Source: Sphingobacterium sp. SGR-19 (lineage in GTDB: Bacteria; Bacteroidota; Bacteroidia; Sphingobacteriales; Sphingobacteriaceae). From it: DNA of 64,000 nucleotides. The notes under the pieces are model-generated. The model did not search any database. It was given only the letters and a program-made list of their open reading frames with translations, and was not told the DNA's origin. A program made the position numbers and the translations under genes. Location of the stretch: assembly GCF_011043555.1 (NCBI RefSeq), contig NZ_JAAKGS010000001.1, forward strand, positions 310,001 to 374,000, read 5' to 3'. This document shows positions 27,745 through 36,343 of this stretch, piece after piece (the stretch's first letter is position 1; the number at the start of each line of letters is the position of its first letter).

Positions 27745-30188
27745 AACTCTTTTTCCCCAAATTCACTTTTCGGTAATTTTAAGATCTGATTTAATTTATG
27801 AAGATTAAAATTTAAGTTAACTAAAAATACGTTCTTTTCATAAATATAATTTGTCGTTGTATAGAAATCGTTGGAGAAAGTTGTGATCCGTTGTTCGTTC
27901 ACCCCCCAATCACCAAGCTCGATAAACTGCCACTGCAGTTGAGCAGTTACTGCTTGTTTTAGGAAAGTCTTACTTAGATTAAAATGAGGAGTCACAAATC
28001 TCGAGTCCATACCTTGTACCGTCGGTCTTTCTGATAGGTAGTTTATTTGCAAGCCTGTGCTCCAATTTTTTCGAAAATCAACTTGGACACCGGCGTTGAT
28101 AGAGTATACCCAATCCCGATTTGTTCTCGTTTCCAGATAATCCAATACTTGACCTGAGACTTTATAATTATATAGATTAAATCCACCGTTTACCTTCAAC
28201 CGAGACAGCACTTTGCCTTCCCCGCCTAATTCAACTCCATAGCGGGAAGCATAATCGGCATTGGTGAAAACACGGTGAAGGATAGTATCAGCATAAACAG
28301 AATTTACACGTTGAATCGGGTTTTTGGTATGTTGGTAGTAAGCATTTAAAAAGATACTACCCTTGTCTAATTTCTTTACCACTCCTGTTTCTGCATTTGC
28401 GGTAAATTCAGGCAACAATTCTGGGTCTCCCTGTTCAAGGGTTTCAGAATGTTCACGTTCAGGGATAGGGTTAAGCTCAAAGTTATTGTTTCGCTGAACT
28501 CTCCTCGCTGCTGCTAATTTCCATGACCACCCAGAGCCTAGATCATGCATTAAATTAAAGGTAGGATATAATTGATGAATGGCATATGGATATTCCTGAT
28601 TGGTATTTAGCAAAAGTAAATCGCGTTGATAATATTCGTAACGCAAACCTAACGAAAGCTGTGTATTCGTGAAGTTATGGTCGTATTGGCTAAAAAAAGC
28701 ATGAACTGTATTGGTTGCATTCAGTTTTCCAGTAAATTCCGGGATCAATTCAAGATTATTTCTCCCATTTTCTGAAGCGAGGTATTCGAAGTTACCTTTC
28801 TGTTTATCGTTCCTTAATTGATATCCCGTTAATAAATCTGCGTTTTCTAGCGTCCAGCTATGTTGTAATGAAAGCCTTAATCCTTTCAGTGGATTGGTAT
28901 ACGTGTTATGCGTCCATTGTATCGTGTCGTTTCCGTTTTCGATATTTCCATTTTTAGTGGAACCATAAATGTCAGCATATTCGTAAATGGCACCTAATTG
29001 TAGGGAATGAGTAGCGTTGATTTTATATTGATAGGAAAAATCCAATAGATAAAATTCTCCTTGTTTATTTTGGAGGTTAGGATTAAAGTAGTTTGTTCTG
29101 GATATTTCTTGGTTTGTGGATGGTCTAATCGTCCTATTGGTGTAGTGGATATCGGCAACCCTGTCCTGAAACCTTCTGGAAGCCAGTACACCTAAATTCA
29201 TGGAATGCTTGTCGGATATTTCATAAGCACCATTTAACCTGATCCCAAAATTATATTTATTAAAGCTTCTTTCCCCTTTTGAAGGGAAGAAGGTCTGCCG
29301 GTCTCCGATAATAGTATTGACATCTCCATCTCGAAATCCGGCATTGTCATTTCTTAAGTAGTTCGCTGAACCATTCAGTTCCAATTTGTCTTGCCGGTAT
29401 TGGAACGCAATGTCGCCGCCAAAACGCTTTTGGCTTTCGCGGTTATCGTAATCGTCAATACTCGGTAATCCACCTTGGAGGTTGAGTATCCACGCAAATC
29501 CGTTGGTCAAAGATTTTTTTGTCTTTAGGTTAATGATACCGCCTTTGCCATCCGGGTCAAATTGAGCGGTAGGACTGGTTATATATTCGACCTCTGCAAC
29601 ATCATTGGCTGCTATCTGGTTTAAGATAGTTGCCTGATCGAGCAACGATGGTTTTCCATTGATTAGTACGATTATCCCCGTATTGCCGCGGACATTGATA
29701 TTCCCGTTGGCATCTACAGACGCAGATGGTAAGTTCTTCACGATATCCAACGCCGTTCCACCAATGGCATTTTTATATTGACTTGCTTGGTAGGTTTGTC
29801 TGTCACCACTATGTTTTTGTTCTGCCGCGCTGGCAATAACTGTAACCTGCCCTAAACTATTATCAGCAAGGGAGATGAGGACGCTTCCAAGATCAATCTT
29901 CTTTTGGTTTCCAATTTCAATAGCCAGTCTCTTTTGCTTGTAGCCTATAAATTTAACGGTTAAGTTGTATTTTTTTCCGTTTTGTAAATTGGAAAAATTA
30001 AAACTACCTAATGAATCTGTTATCATGCCGTCAACAACGTTATGGCTAGCATCCAGTAATACGACACTGGCATACGCAATAGCTTTCGTCGAAAGGGAAT
30101 CCTTAACAACGCCGGAAAGCTTTGAACTTTGTGCAAGTGCTGTTTGGATAGTCAAGAAAAAAAAGGTCACGATGAGGAATCTGTTCAT
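27741..30188 (-). CDS. Outer-membrane beta-barrel protein (OMP_b-brl_3, TonB-receptor-like)
   Basis: From MNRFLIVTFFFLTIQTALAQ, a signal peptide, the protein has about 815 residues. It has a carboxypeptidase-regulatory-like domain (KLSGVVKDSLSTKAIAYASV), then a plug-like domain (NVRGNTGIIVLINGKPSLL ... DPDGKGGIINLKTKK), and a long beta-barrel (OMP_b-brl_3). It likely sits in the outer membrane and takes up an unknown ligand with TonB, although the barrel class is not a classical receptor. Upstream in-frame codons extend beyond the signal peptide and are rejected. Confidence 0.82.
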   Translation of the reverse strand: MNRFLIVTFFFLTIQTALAQSSKLSGVVKDSLSTKAIAYASVVLLDASHNVVDGMITDSLGSFNFSNLQNGKKYNLTVKFIGYKQKRLAIEIGNQKKIDLGSVLISLADNSLGQVTVIASAAEQKHSGDRQTYQASQYKNAIGGTALDIVKNLPSASVDANGNINVRGNTGIIVLINGKPSLLDQATILNQIAANDVAEVEYITSPTAQFDPDGKGGIINLKTKKSLTNGFAWILNLQGGLPSIDDYDNRESQKRFGGDIAFQYRQDKLELNGSANYLRNDNAGFRDGDVNTIIGDRQTFFPSKGERSFNKYNFGIRLNGAYEISDKHSMNLGVLASRRFQDRVADIHYTNRTIRPSTNQEISRTNYFNPNLQNKQGEFYLLDFSYQYKINATHSLQLGAIYEYADIYGSTKNGNIENGNDTIQWTHNTYTNPLKGLRLSLQHSWTLENADLLTGYQLRNDKQKGNFEYLASENGRNNLELIPEFTGKLNATNTVHAFFSQYDHNFTNTQLSLGLRYEYYQRDLLLLNTNQEYPYAIHQLYPTFNLMHDLGSGWSWKLAAARRVQRNNNFELNPIPEREHSETLEQGDPELLPEFTANAETGVVKKLDKGSIFLNAYYQHTKNPIQRVNSVYADTILHRVFTNADYASRYGVELGGEGKVLSRLKVNGGFNLYNYKVSGQVLDYLETRTNRDWVYSINAGVQVDFRKNWSTGLQINYLSERPTVQGMDSRFVTPHFNLSKTFLKQAVTAQLQWQFIELGDWGVNEQRITTFSNDFYTTTNYIYEKNVFLVNLNFNLHKLNQILKLPKSEFGEKEF

Positions 30189-30355
30189 AAAATCTAATTT
30201 TTCCAAAAGTAGGAAAGAATGGTGAGTGAAAGAGGTGTGTTTCAAATTATACCATTTTTTTTTCAAATTAACCTCTTTCGTTCACTTATATCCTGATCCA
30301 TTATCATTATATAGAATGGATGTCCTTCCAACATTGACGATTCAGGGCTTTCTGA

Positions 30356-30718
30356 TTACATTAAGTTCCAATCGAAATAGATAGCGGATGCTTTGAGGGC
30401 CTCGTTTATATAACTGAAATTAAAGTCAATGTAATCTTGTCTGGAGCTTTCGACATCAGAACAACAAAACCGACGATTAACATAGAAGTACAGACGGAAA
30501 GAACCGCTCCTCTCCTCTTCGCTATATTTAAAAAAAGAAACACCAAAGTTTTCCACTTCTGGAGCGCCATCTCTATCCTCCAGATTATCGAAAACAAATG
30601 CTTTGATCCGTGCTATTTGCTGCTTCGTCAATAGATCCAGCAGGAAACTAGGTTGCTCCCGACATTTATCGAACAAGGACAACGGAATAGGTATCTCAAC
30701 GGTGATCGTGGGTTGCAT
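30356..30718 (-). CDS. Hypothetical protein (about 120 aa)
   Basis: The protein reads MQPTITVEIPIPLSLFDKCR and has a Cys pair in NRRFCCSDVESS. It ends SAIYFDWNLM. It is cytoplasmic by appearance. Its start overlaps the end of the YgjP-like gene by about 20 bases, so the two are translated together. The family is not recognised, and function may depend on the partner. Confidence 0.55.
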   Translation of the reverse strand: MQPTITVEIPIPLSLFDKCREQPSFLLDLLTKQQIARIKAFVFDNLEDRDGAPEVENFGVSFFKYSEEERSGSFRLYFYVNRRFCCSDVESSRQDYIDFNFSYINEALKASAIYFDWNLM

Positions 30719-31343
30719 ATGCATATATAATAATTTTTTCTATTGTGCTCCATGTGGGGAAATGTTTCTCTAATAATCCTCTTTTGATGCTTTTTCCTAT
30801 GCCGCCGTAATCGGCTACGGCCTTAAAAGAACAATAGGCAATAGCCTCTAACGACAGGTTTGACAGTTCTTTATCAAAACAAATGCGCTCTTTTCTCCGT
30901 TGTATGACGTAGGGCCTATTTTTATTTTTCCGGAACGCGATATGTGAAATCATCACGCCCAATATTTCTTCCCATTGACCAATATGATGTAATACAAGTC
31001 GTTGTAACAGTTCTTCCCTTATCTTTGTTTTTTCTGCTAACGACATCCGACCTCCTTTAATATAGCAATGAATGATGTCGCCATTGATAAAGGGCGCCTT
31101 TTTTCTTGCAAATAACTTGATCGGCCAATACCTGTCAAATACCTCCAACCGTTCTTCTGTACATAGTGATGCACTTGAAAGTCTTGTTTGCAGAAGATTA
31201 CGTATAGTCCACACAGCTTCGGTATTGGGCATGCTTACCGGTACTCGTATGATTTTTTTATGTTCATTCCACCGGAGTACCTCTACCTCTCGTCTCGCAC
31301 TGACAAGAATGTCTATTTCGTGACCGTCCACTACCCATATCAT
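30696..31343 (-). CDS. YgjP/DUF45-like protein lacking the HExxH motif
   Basis: From MIWVVDGHEIDILVSARREV the protein has about 215 residues, the family length. The order of features follows YgjP-type M48 metallopeptidases: a strand-rich start, RRKERICFDKEL where the family has RRI-x-(L/F)N-x-x-L, EAIAYCSFKAVADYGG where it has VVHELCHL, and LLEKHFPTW where it has a W-x-x-x-x-P-x-W ending. The metal-binding HExxH is replaced by KAVAD, so a zinc protease activity is not expected. The assignment is by pattern and tentative. A TTG start 13 codons upstream was rejected. Confidence 0.5.
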   Translation of the reverse strand: MIWVVDGHEIDILVSARREVEVLRWNEHKKIIRVPVSMPNTEAVWTIRNLLQTRLSSASLCTEERLEVFDRYWPIKLFARKKAPFINGDIIHCYIKGGRMSLAEKTKIREELLQRLVLHHIGQWEEILGVMISHIAFRKNKNRPYVIQRRKERICFDKELSNLSLEAIAYCSFKAVADYGGIGKSIKRGLLEKHFPTWSTIEKIIIYAYATHDHR

Positions 31344-31411
31344 AAGAGCAATATACGGAAAAATCCAAATCTTCCCACGCAATCGTTACTTTTCATATTC
31401 TTAAGTTTTAT

Positions 31412-31419
31412 TATGTTTG
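31412..31419 (+). promoter_or_regulatory. pepO promoter -7 element
   Basis: TATGTTTG fits TAnnTTTG and lies 69 bases before the peptidase start codon. Confidence 0.55.
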
Positions 31420-31488
31420 CATACTAAAACTAAATGACAAAATGGGAAACTTGCCTCGACTGTAGGTTTCCGAATTAAAAAACAACTT

Positions 31489-33501
31489 ATGATGAAAAAA
31501 TTTCTTGGACTGGCCACTGTCTTAGTAATGACAGCCGGATGTAACGGCACGCGAGAACAACATCAAGCGATCGATTTATCGCAAATGGACACTACCGTCC
31601 GTCCACAAGATGATTTCTACCATTATGTCAATGGCAACTGGATGAAAACAGCAGAGATTCCTGCTGACAAAGCACGCTGGGGTTCTTTTGATGAACTTCG
31701 TGAAAACACCGACGAGGCGGTATTAAAGATTCTGAAGGCGTCGCTAAACGAAACGTTTGAGAAAGGTACAGATGGACAAAAGATTGCGGATCTATACAAA
31801 TCCTATGTGGATATAGAGAACCGTAATCAATTGGGCGCAGATCCGATCAAACCCTATCTTGAAAAAATTGATGCTATCGAGAACATGGACGATCTCTATA
31901 ATTACTTGGTAGAAGTCGGTCCGGAAGGTGGAAATCCTTTCTTTGGTGGTTATGTGTATGCACACATGAAAAACAGTGACATTAACGCCGTTTATCTGAG
32001 CGGTGGAAGTTTAGGCTTAGGGCGTTCCTACTACCAGAAAGTGGACGAGAAAAACACCGAAACACTAGAACAATATGCTACTTTCGCTTCTACATTATAC
32101 AATAAAGTAAATCAAGCTGATGAGGATGCTATAGGCCCTAAAATTGTAGCATTTGAGAAGGAAATTGCTTCTTATCTCAAAACCATCGAAGAGTCACGTG
32201 ACGCACAAAAACGGTACAATCCGGTTGCAGTAGCAGATTTAGGAAAGATGGTCAAAAACATCGATGTTGCGAAATACATCAAAGAAATCGGTTTTACAGC
32301 AGACACGGTGATCATTAGCGAGATCAACTATTACAAGAATCTTGATAAAATTTTTACACCCGAGAAGCTTCCGCAGATTAAGGAGTACCTGAAGTTCAAT
32401 GTCATGAACGATGCGACCAATTATCTTTCTACCGAGCTGGACGAATTAGCTTTTGAGTTTTACGGACGCCAACTAAAAGGGCAGAAAGAGCAACGCGATA
32501 TGGAGAAACGCGGTCTAGATTTTGTAAACGGTTCAGCTGGTGAACTATTGGGGAAACTATATGTGAAAGAAAATTTCCCGCCGGAAGCAAAAGCGGCTTG
32601 TGAAGAGTTAGTACAATATCTTATCAAGTCTTTCGAAGTACATATCAACGACTTGGACTGGATGTCCGCGGTAACGAAAGAGAAAGCCCTGGAAAAATTG
32701 GCAAAATTTAATGTTAAGATCGGCTATCCGGATAAATGGAAAGACTATTCGAAAATGGAAGTTGGCACTTCCCTCTTCGAGAACGTAAATTCCCTAAATC
32801 GCTGGGCATTCGAAGACAATCTCGCAAAACAAGGTAAACCGGTGGATAAAACAGAATGGAGTATGACACCGCAAACGGTAAATGCATATTACAGCCCTCT
32901 GTTCAACGAGATTGTTTTTCCCGCTGCTATTCTTCAAGCACCATTCTATGATTATCGTGCTGATGCAGCTGTAAACTTTGGAGGTATCGGCGCAGTTATT
33001 GGACACGAATTATCTCATGGATTCGACGACTCCGGTTCGCAATACGATGGAAATGGAAATCTAAATAACTGGTGGACACCGGAAGACAAAAAGAAGTTTG
33101 ACGCAGCTGCAGATGCGCTTGTTGCGCAATTTGAAGCATATGAGCCTGTACCTGGTGTTTTTGTCAACGGACGATTTACCTTGGGTGAAAATATTGGAGA
33201 TCTCGGTGGTTCGTCGGTAGCATTTGATGCATTGAAGATGTATTTGAATGACAACGGAACCCCTGGTTTAATTGATGGATTTACCCCTGAACAACGATTC
33301 TTTTTGTCGTGGGCAACTATCTGGAGAACAAAAACGACGGATGAATTTGTCGTAAACCAAGTAAAAACCGACCCACACTCTCCTGCACAATACCGAGCTG
33401 TTGCTCCCATTGTTAATCTTGATGGCTTCCACGATGCATTCAATACGAAAGAGGGCGATGAGATGTATAAGCCAAAAGAAGAACGTATCAAAATCTGGTA
33501 A
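31489..33501 (+). CDS. pepO: M13-family metallopeptidase, lipoprotein
   Basis: The 670-residue neprilysin-like enzyme has a lipoprotein signal with lipobox near TAGC. Peptidase_M13_N follows (DDFYHYVNGNWMKTAEIPAD). The catalytic half has NAYYSPLFNEIVFPAAILQ, zinc site VIGHELSHGFD (HExxH), GENIGDLGG supplying the third Glu ligand, and the final RAVAPIVNLDGFHDAF. It should cut peptides in the periplasm or at the surface. Two adjacent ATGs open the frame. It ends at a bidirectional terminator. Confidence 0.93.
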   Translation: MMKKFLGLATVLVMTAGCNGTREQHQAIDLSQMDTTVRPQDDFYHYVNGNWMKTAEIPADKARWGSFDELRENTDEAVLKILKASLNETFEKGTDGQKIADLYKSYVDIENRNQLGADPIKPYLEKIDAIENMDDLYNYLVEVGPEGGNPFFGGYVYAHMKNSDINAVYLSGGSLGLGRSYYQKVDEKNTETLEQYATFASTLYNKVNQADEDAIGPKIVAFEKEIASYLKTIEESRDAQKRYNPVAVADLGKMVKNIDVAKYIKEIGFTADTVIISEINYYKNLDKIFTPEKLPQIKEYLKFNVMNDATNYLSTELDELAFEFYGRQLKGQKEQRDMEKRGLDFVNGSAGELLGKLYVKENFPPEAKAACEELVQYLIKSFEVHINDLDWMSAVTKEKALEKLAKFNVKIGYPDKWKDYSKMEVGTSLFENVNSLNRWAFEDNLAKQGKPVDKTEWSMTPQTVNAYYSPLFNEIVFPAAILQAPFYDYRADAAVNFGGIGAVIGHELSHGFDDSGSQYDGNGNLNNWWTPEDKKKFDAAADALVAQFEAYEPVPGVFVNGRFTLGENIGDLGGSSVAFDALKMYLNDNGTPGLIDGFTPEQRFFLSWATIWRTKTTDEFVVNQVKTDPHSPAQYRAVAPIVNLDGFHDAFNTKEGDEMYKPKEERIKIW

Positions 33502-33514
33502 TTGATACCTACAA

Positions 33515-33544
33515 AAAATCCCGTATTGTGCGATACGGGATTTT
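33515..33544. terminator. Bidirectional terminator
   Basis: AAAATCCCGTAT and ATACGGGATTTT flank a 6-nt loop between pepO and the convergent kinase gene. Confidence 0.85.
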
Positions 33545-34667
33545 AATCATCCGTTCGCTCCACATCACCTCTACATTGAGTAATTTCTGGAAAAGCAAGT
33601 TCGACAGTGGTCCCCTTGTCTACCGTGCTAGAAAGTGTTATTTTTCCTTTAAGACGGGTCATGATTTTCTTTACTACACATAACCCTATACCTGTTCCAG
33701 GAAAACCTTCCGTGTTCGAAGCACGATGAAACTGTTGAAAAACAGACTCCAATTCCTTTTTCGGGATGCCAATTCCGTTGTCTTGTACCGTATACACAAT
33801 ATACCCCTGTTTTTTTGAGCTATTAATCTCTACGATAGGTTTCTTTTGTTTGGAGGAGTATTTTACAGCGTTACTGATAATATTGAAAAATATCTGATAT
33901 AGTATCCCTTCATCTCCATATAAATATTTCAATTGCCCTATTTTAAAAACACAATCGGTACTGTTGTACAATGTCTGACTTTCGAGACATATTTTTCGAA
34001 TAGTTTTCTCTAAAGAAACACATTCATTGTCGTATTTTAGCATACGAGCCTGATTCAATTGTATTTTATGTCCTATGATTTGCTCCATGCTGGTAAGAGC
34101 ATCTAAAATAATGGTAGTCCATTTATACTTCTCGGCTTTAGTAAGCGAATCTTTCGTTTGCATGTATTGTGCTCCCATTTTGGCTATGGATAGCGGATTT
34201 TTCAGATCATGTGATAATGTTCTAGTCAATACCTCCAATTCATTATTAAATGCAAGGATATCATCCTGCTCTTGTACTCTTTCTAAAGCACGACGACGGG
34301 AAGACACATCCGTTGCCGTGTGGATTATAGCGTACGTTTTCCCATCGTCATCTAAAACAGCCTGATAACTAAAATCAAAATATTTAAGTTCCGTAACCTT
34401 GTTAATCGCTACATTTGCTGGATATTCTTTTGCCTCGTAAGTCTCGCCTGTTATCCACACGTTTTTTAATATTTCCGTGAAGCCTTGCTCCGTAAATTCT
34501 GGAAAAACATCGCCAAAACAGTGTCCAATAATCTCCTCACCTCGTCCCCAGATTTCGTACATAGCGTCGTTAACGAATGCGATACGTATGTCCACCGTAT
34601 CATAAATAGCAGTGGCTCCCTTGGATTGCTGTAGGATTTCTAAAAATAAGTTTTCGTATCGATTCAT
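33543..34667 (-). CDS. PAS-domain sensor histidine kinase
   Basis: From MNRYENLFLEILQQSKG the protein has about 374 residues. A PAS domain (IYDTVDIRIAFVNDAMYEIWGRGEE) is followed by a PAC-like region and a coiled segment. Then come HisKA with phospho-His in LTRTLSHDLKNPLS and the HATPase parts: N-box FFNIISNAVKYS, G1 VQDNGIGIP, G2 FPGTGIGLCV. There is no membrane helix, so it is a cytosolic kinase. No response regulator is nearby. The signal is unknown. Confidence 0.88.
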   Translation of the reverse strand: MNRYENLFLEILQQSKGATAIYDTVDIRIAFVNDAMYEIWGRGEEIIGHCFGDVFPEFTEQGFTEILKNVWITGETYEAKEYPANVAINKVTELKYFDFSYQAVLDDDGKTYAIIHTATDVSSRRRALERVQEQDDILAFNNELEVLTRTLSHDLKNPLSIAKMGAQYMQTKDSLTKAEKYKWTTIILDALTSMEQIIGHKIQLNQARMLKYDNECVSLEKTIRKICLESQTLYNSTDCVFKIGQLKYLYGDEGILYQIFFNIISNAVKYSSKQKKPIVEINSSKKQGYIVYTVQDNGIGIPKKELESVFQQFHRASNTEGFPGTGIGLCVVKKIMTRLKGKITLSSTVDKGTTVELAFPEITQCRGDVERTDD

Positions 34668-35189
34668 TTCTATGATAAGCGGACGGTATTCAATATATCG
34701 ACAAGATAACAAATGTTGGGAAATTTTGTTTTGTTTTCGCTATTATAAAAAAAAGGGACAATCAGAAGCCGGCAAGTACTAAAATGGATACAATACACGC
34801 ATTGGTGCCTTGAACGAAAACGAAAGCAGATTAAGTCTGAATTAGATAAAAGAGATAAAAAAAACAATAAAAAGCCATGTTTTACACGGTAAATACGCGG
34901 TAATATATGAGATAAATATCTGATATTGTTCTTCACGATATTTATACGCTTGCAAAAAATAAAATACCTGTTTTACTTTTCGCGACTAAACCATTTCATT
35001 TTGAGGAAAAAACGCTAAACAACCTTTTCTCTATAATTTGAGCTTCTTAGGAAAATAACACCTTATACGTATTTTCATCATTTTTCAAATTAGGCATCTG
35101 TTTCACAGTCCTTTCCACATTAGTTTGCATTGTTTTTGTTCCATTTATGCTAACACATCGAACGTAAACTAGATAAAAACATCAAGACT
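34668..35189. other. Intergenic region between kinase and sigma factor genes
   Basis: These 522 AT-rich bases separate divergent genes. They contain only short scattered frames and no clear hairpin terminator. Promoters of both genes must be here, but I found no exact TAnnTTTG at a convincing position. Confidence 0.45.
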
Positions 35190-35702
35190 ATGGAAAGCAA
35201 AAAATTAAATCTAGCGCTATTAGAAAACCAAAGCATTCTAAAAAATATAGCGTTTAAGTTTACTAAAGATCCGGAAGAAATTAACGAACTTGTCCAAGAA
35301 ACGCTGGTGCGTTCTATTAAGTATCTCGACAATTTTTTCAACAATCCGAAATTGGTTTCGTGGTTATATGTGATTATGAAGAATGTATATATCAATCATT
35401 ACAGACGTAATCAACGACATACGGAATACGAAAATTTCCAAAGTGCTGGATACAGAGAAGAAGGTTGTTCAGAACCATTTACAATCAATACTGTAGAGGG
35501 AAAGTTTGTGATGAAGGACATACGCGACGCATTAAAGAAGTTGCCACAGGATCATTATGAACTTTTTGTACAATATATGGAAGGGTATAAATATCGTGAA
35601 CTTTCCGATCACTTTGGTTTACCCGAAGGCACTGTAAAAACCCGTATACACCATACACGAAAGTTTCTACAAAAACAGTTATCGATATATAGAAAAGGAT
35701 AA
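35190..35702 (+). CDS. ECF-type RNA polymerase sigma factor
   Basis: The 170-residue protein has sigma region 2 (KFTKDPEEINELVQETLVRS ... WLYVIMKNVYINHYRR) and region 4 (LPQDHYELFVQYMEGYKYRE, then LPEGTVKTRIHHTRKFLQ). No anti-sigma gene is adjacent, which is often seen with stand-alone ECF factors in this phylum. The targets cannot be deduced. It ends in a strong terminator facing doxX. Confidence 0.88.
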   Translation: MESKKLNLALLENQSILKNIAFKFTKDPEEINELVQETLVRSIKYLDNFFNNPKLVSWLYVIMKNVYINHYRRNQRHTEYENFQSAGYREEGCSEPFTINTVEGKFVMKDIRDALKKLPQDHYELFVQYMEGYKYRELSDHFGLPEGTVKTRIHHTRKFLQKQLSIYRKG

Positions 35703-35707
35703 GATGA

Positions 35708-35736
35708 ACAGAGACGTAGCTGTGCTACGTCTCTGT
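35708..35736. terminator. Terminator between sigma factor and DoxX genes
   Basis: ACAGAGACGTAGC and GCTACGTCTCTGT form a 13-bp stem with a 3-nt TGT loop. Confidence 0.8.
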
Positions 35737-35743
35737 CTCTATT

Positions 35744-36190
35744 TTAAATAGACCGTTTATAGCCTGGTTTGTCCATTAAATTATCTAACGAATACCTCCC
35801 AGAACCTACGATTAAAAATACGAACAACAAAATTAGAACAACTAAAGAAATCCAAAACTCGGAATTGAGAAAGTTGAAACCGTTCGTAATATTTACAAAA
35901 AACACGGCTCCAATAAGTATCGGTATTTGAAAGATAACGGCAAGACGTGTCTGAAAACCAAAGATAATAAATAATCCGCCAACAAGGTGAGCGAATACTA
36001 CGTAATGAACAGCCGACCAGATAGAGAGCTGAAAGTTCGTTTGCCGGATGAGATCCGCAACTGCATCACGGTCATTTACGAAACTGATTCCTTTCGCAAA
36101 AATAACAATACCGAGAAAGATTCTTAAGATGTCAAGCCAACGCGGGTGATGTGCATCACCCCATCTGCCAATTTTTTGTACAAGATTCAT
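35744..36190 (-). CDS. DoxX family membrane protein
   Basis: The 148-residue, four-helix membrane protein has the DoxX start RWLDILRIFLGIVIFAKGIS. It also has a VGGLFIIFGFQTRLAVIFQI motif. DoxX proteins are associated with redox or thiol-stress membrane complexes, but the activity is undefined. It is monocistronic and converges on the sigma-factor gene. Confidence 0.85.
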   Translation of the reverse strand: MNLVQKIGRWGDAHHPRWLDILRIFLGIVIFAKGISFVNDRDAVADLIRQTNFQLSIWSAVHYVVFAHLVGGLFIIFGFQTRLAVIFQIPILIGAVFFVNITNGFNFLNSEFWISLVVLILLFVFLIVGSGRYSLDNLMDKPGYKRSI

Positions 36191-36287
36191 ATAACCTCCT
36201 TTTTGAACAAATAATCATTTATCCATTGCAATTTTAAAATGCGGTTTATAAGCTACAGAATAATGCACAAAAATCGTGCTTAATTAA

Positions 36288-36323
36288 AAAAAGAGGCCAA
36301 CACACTTAGGTTGGCCTCTTTTT
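36288..36323. terminator. Terminator of the RND efflux operon
   Basis: AAAAAGAGGCCAA and TTGGCCTCTTTTT form a 13-bp stem around CACACTTAGG, between the RND gene end and the DoxX start. Confidence 0.85.
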
Positions 36324-36343
36324 CCAGTTTGTGATTCTAAAAA

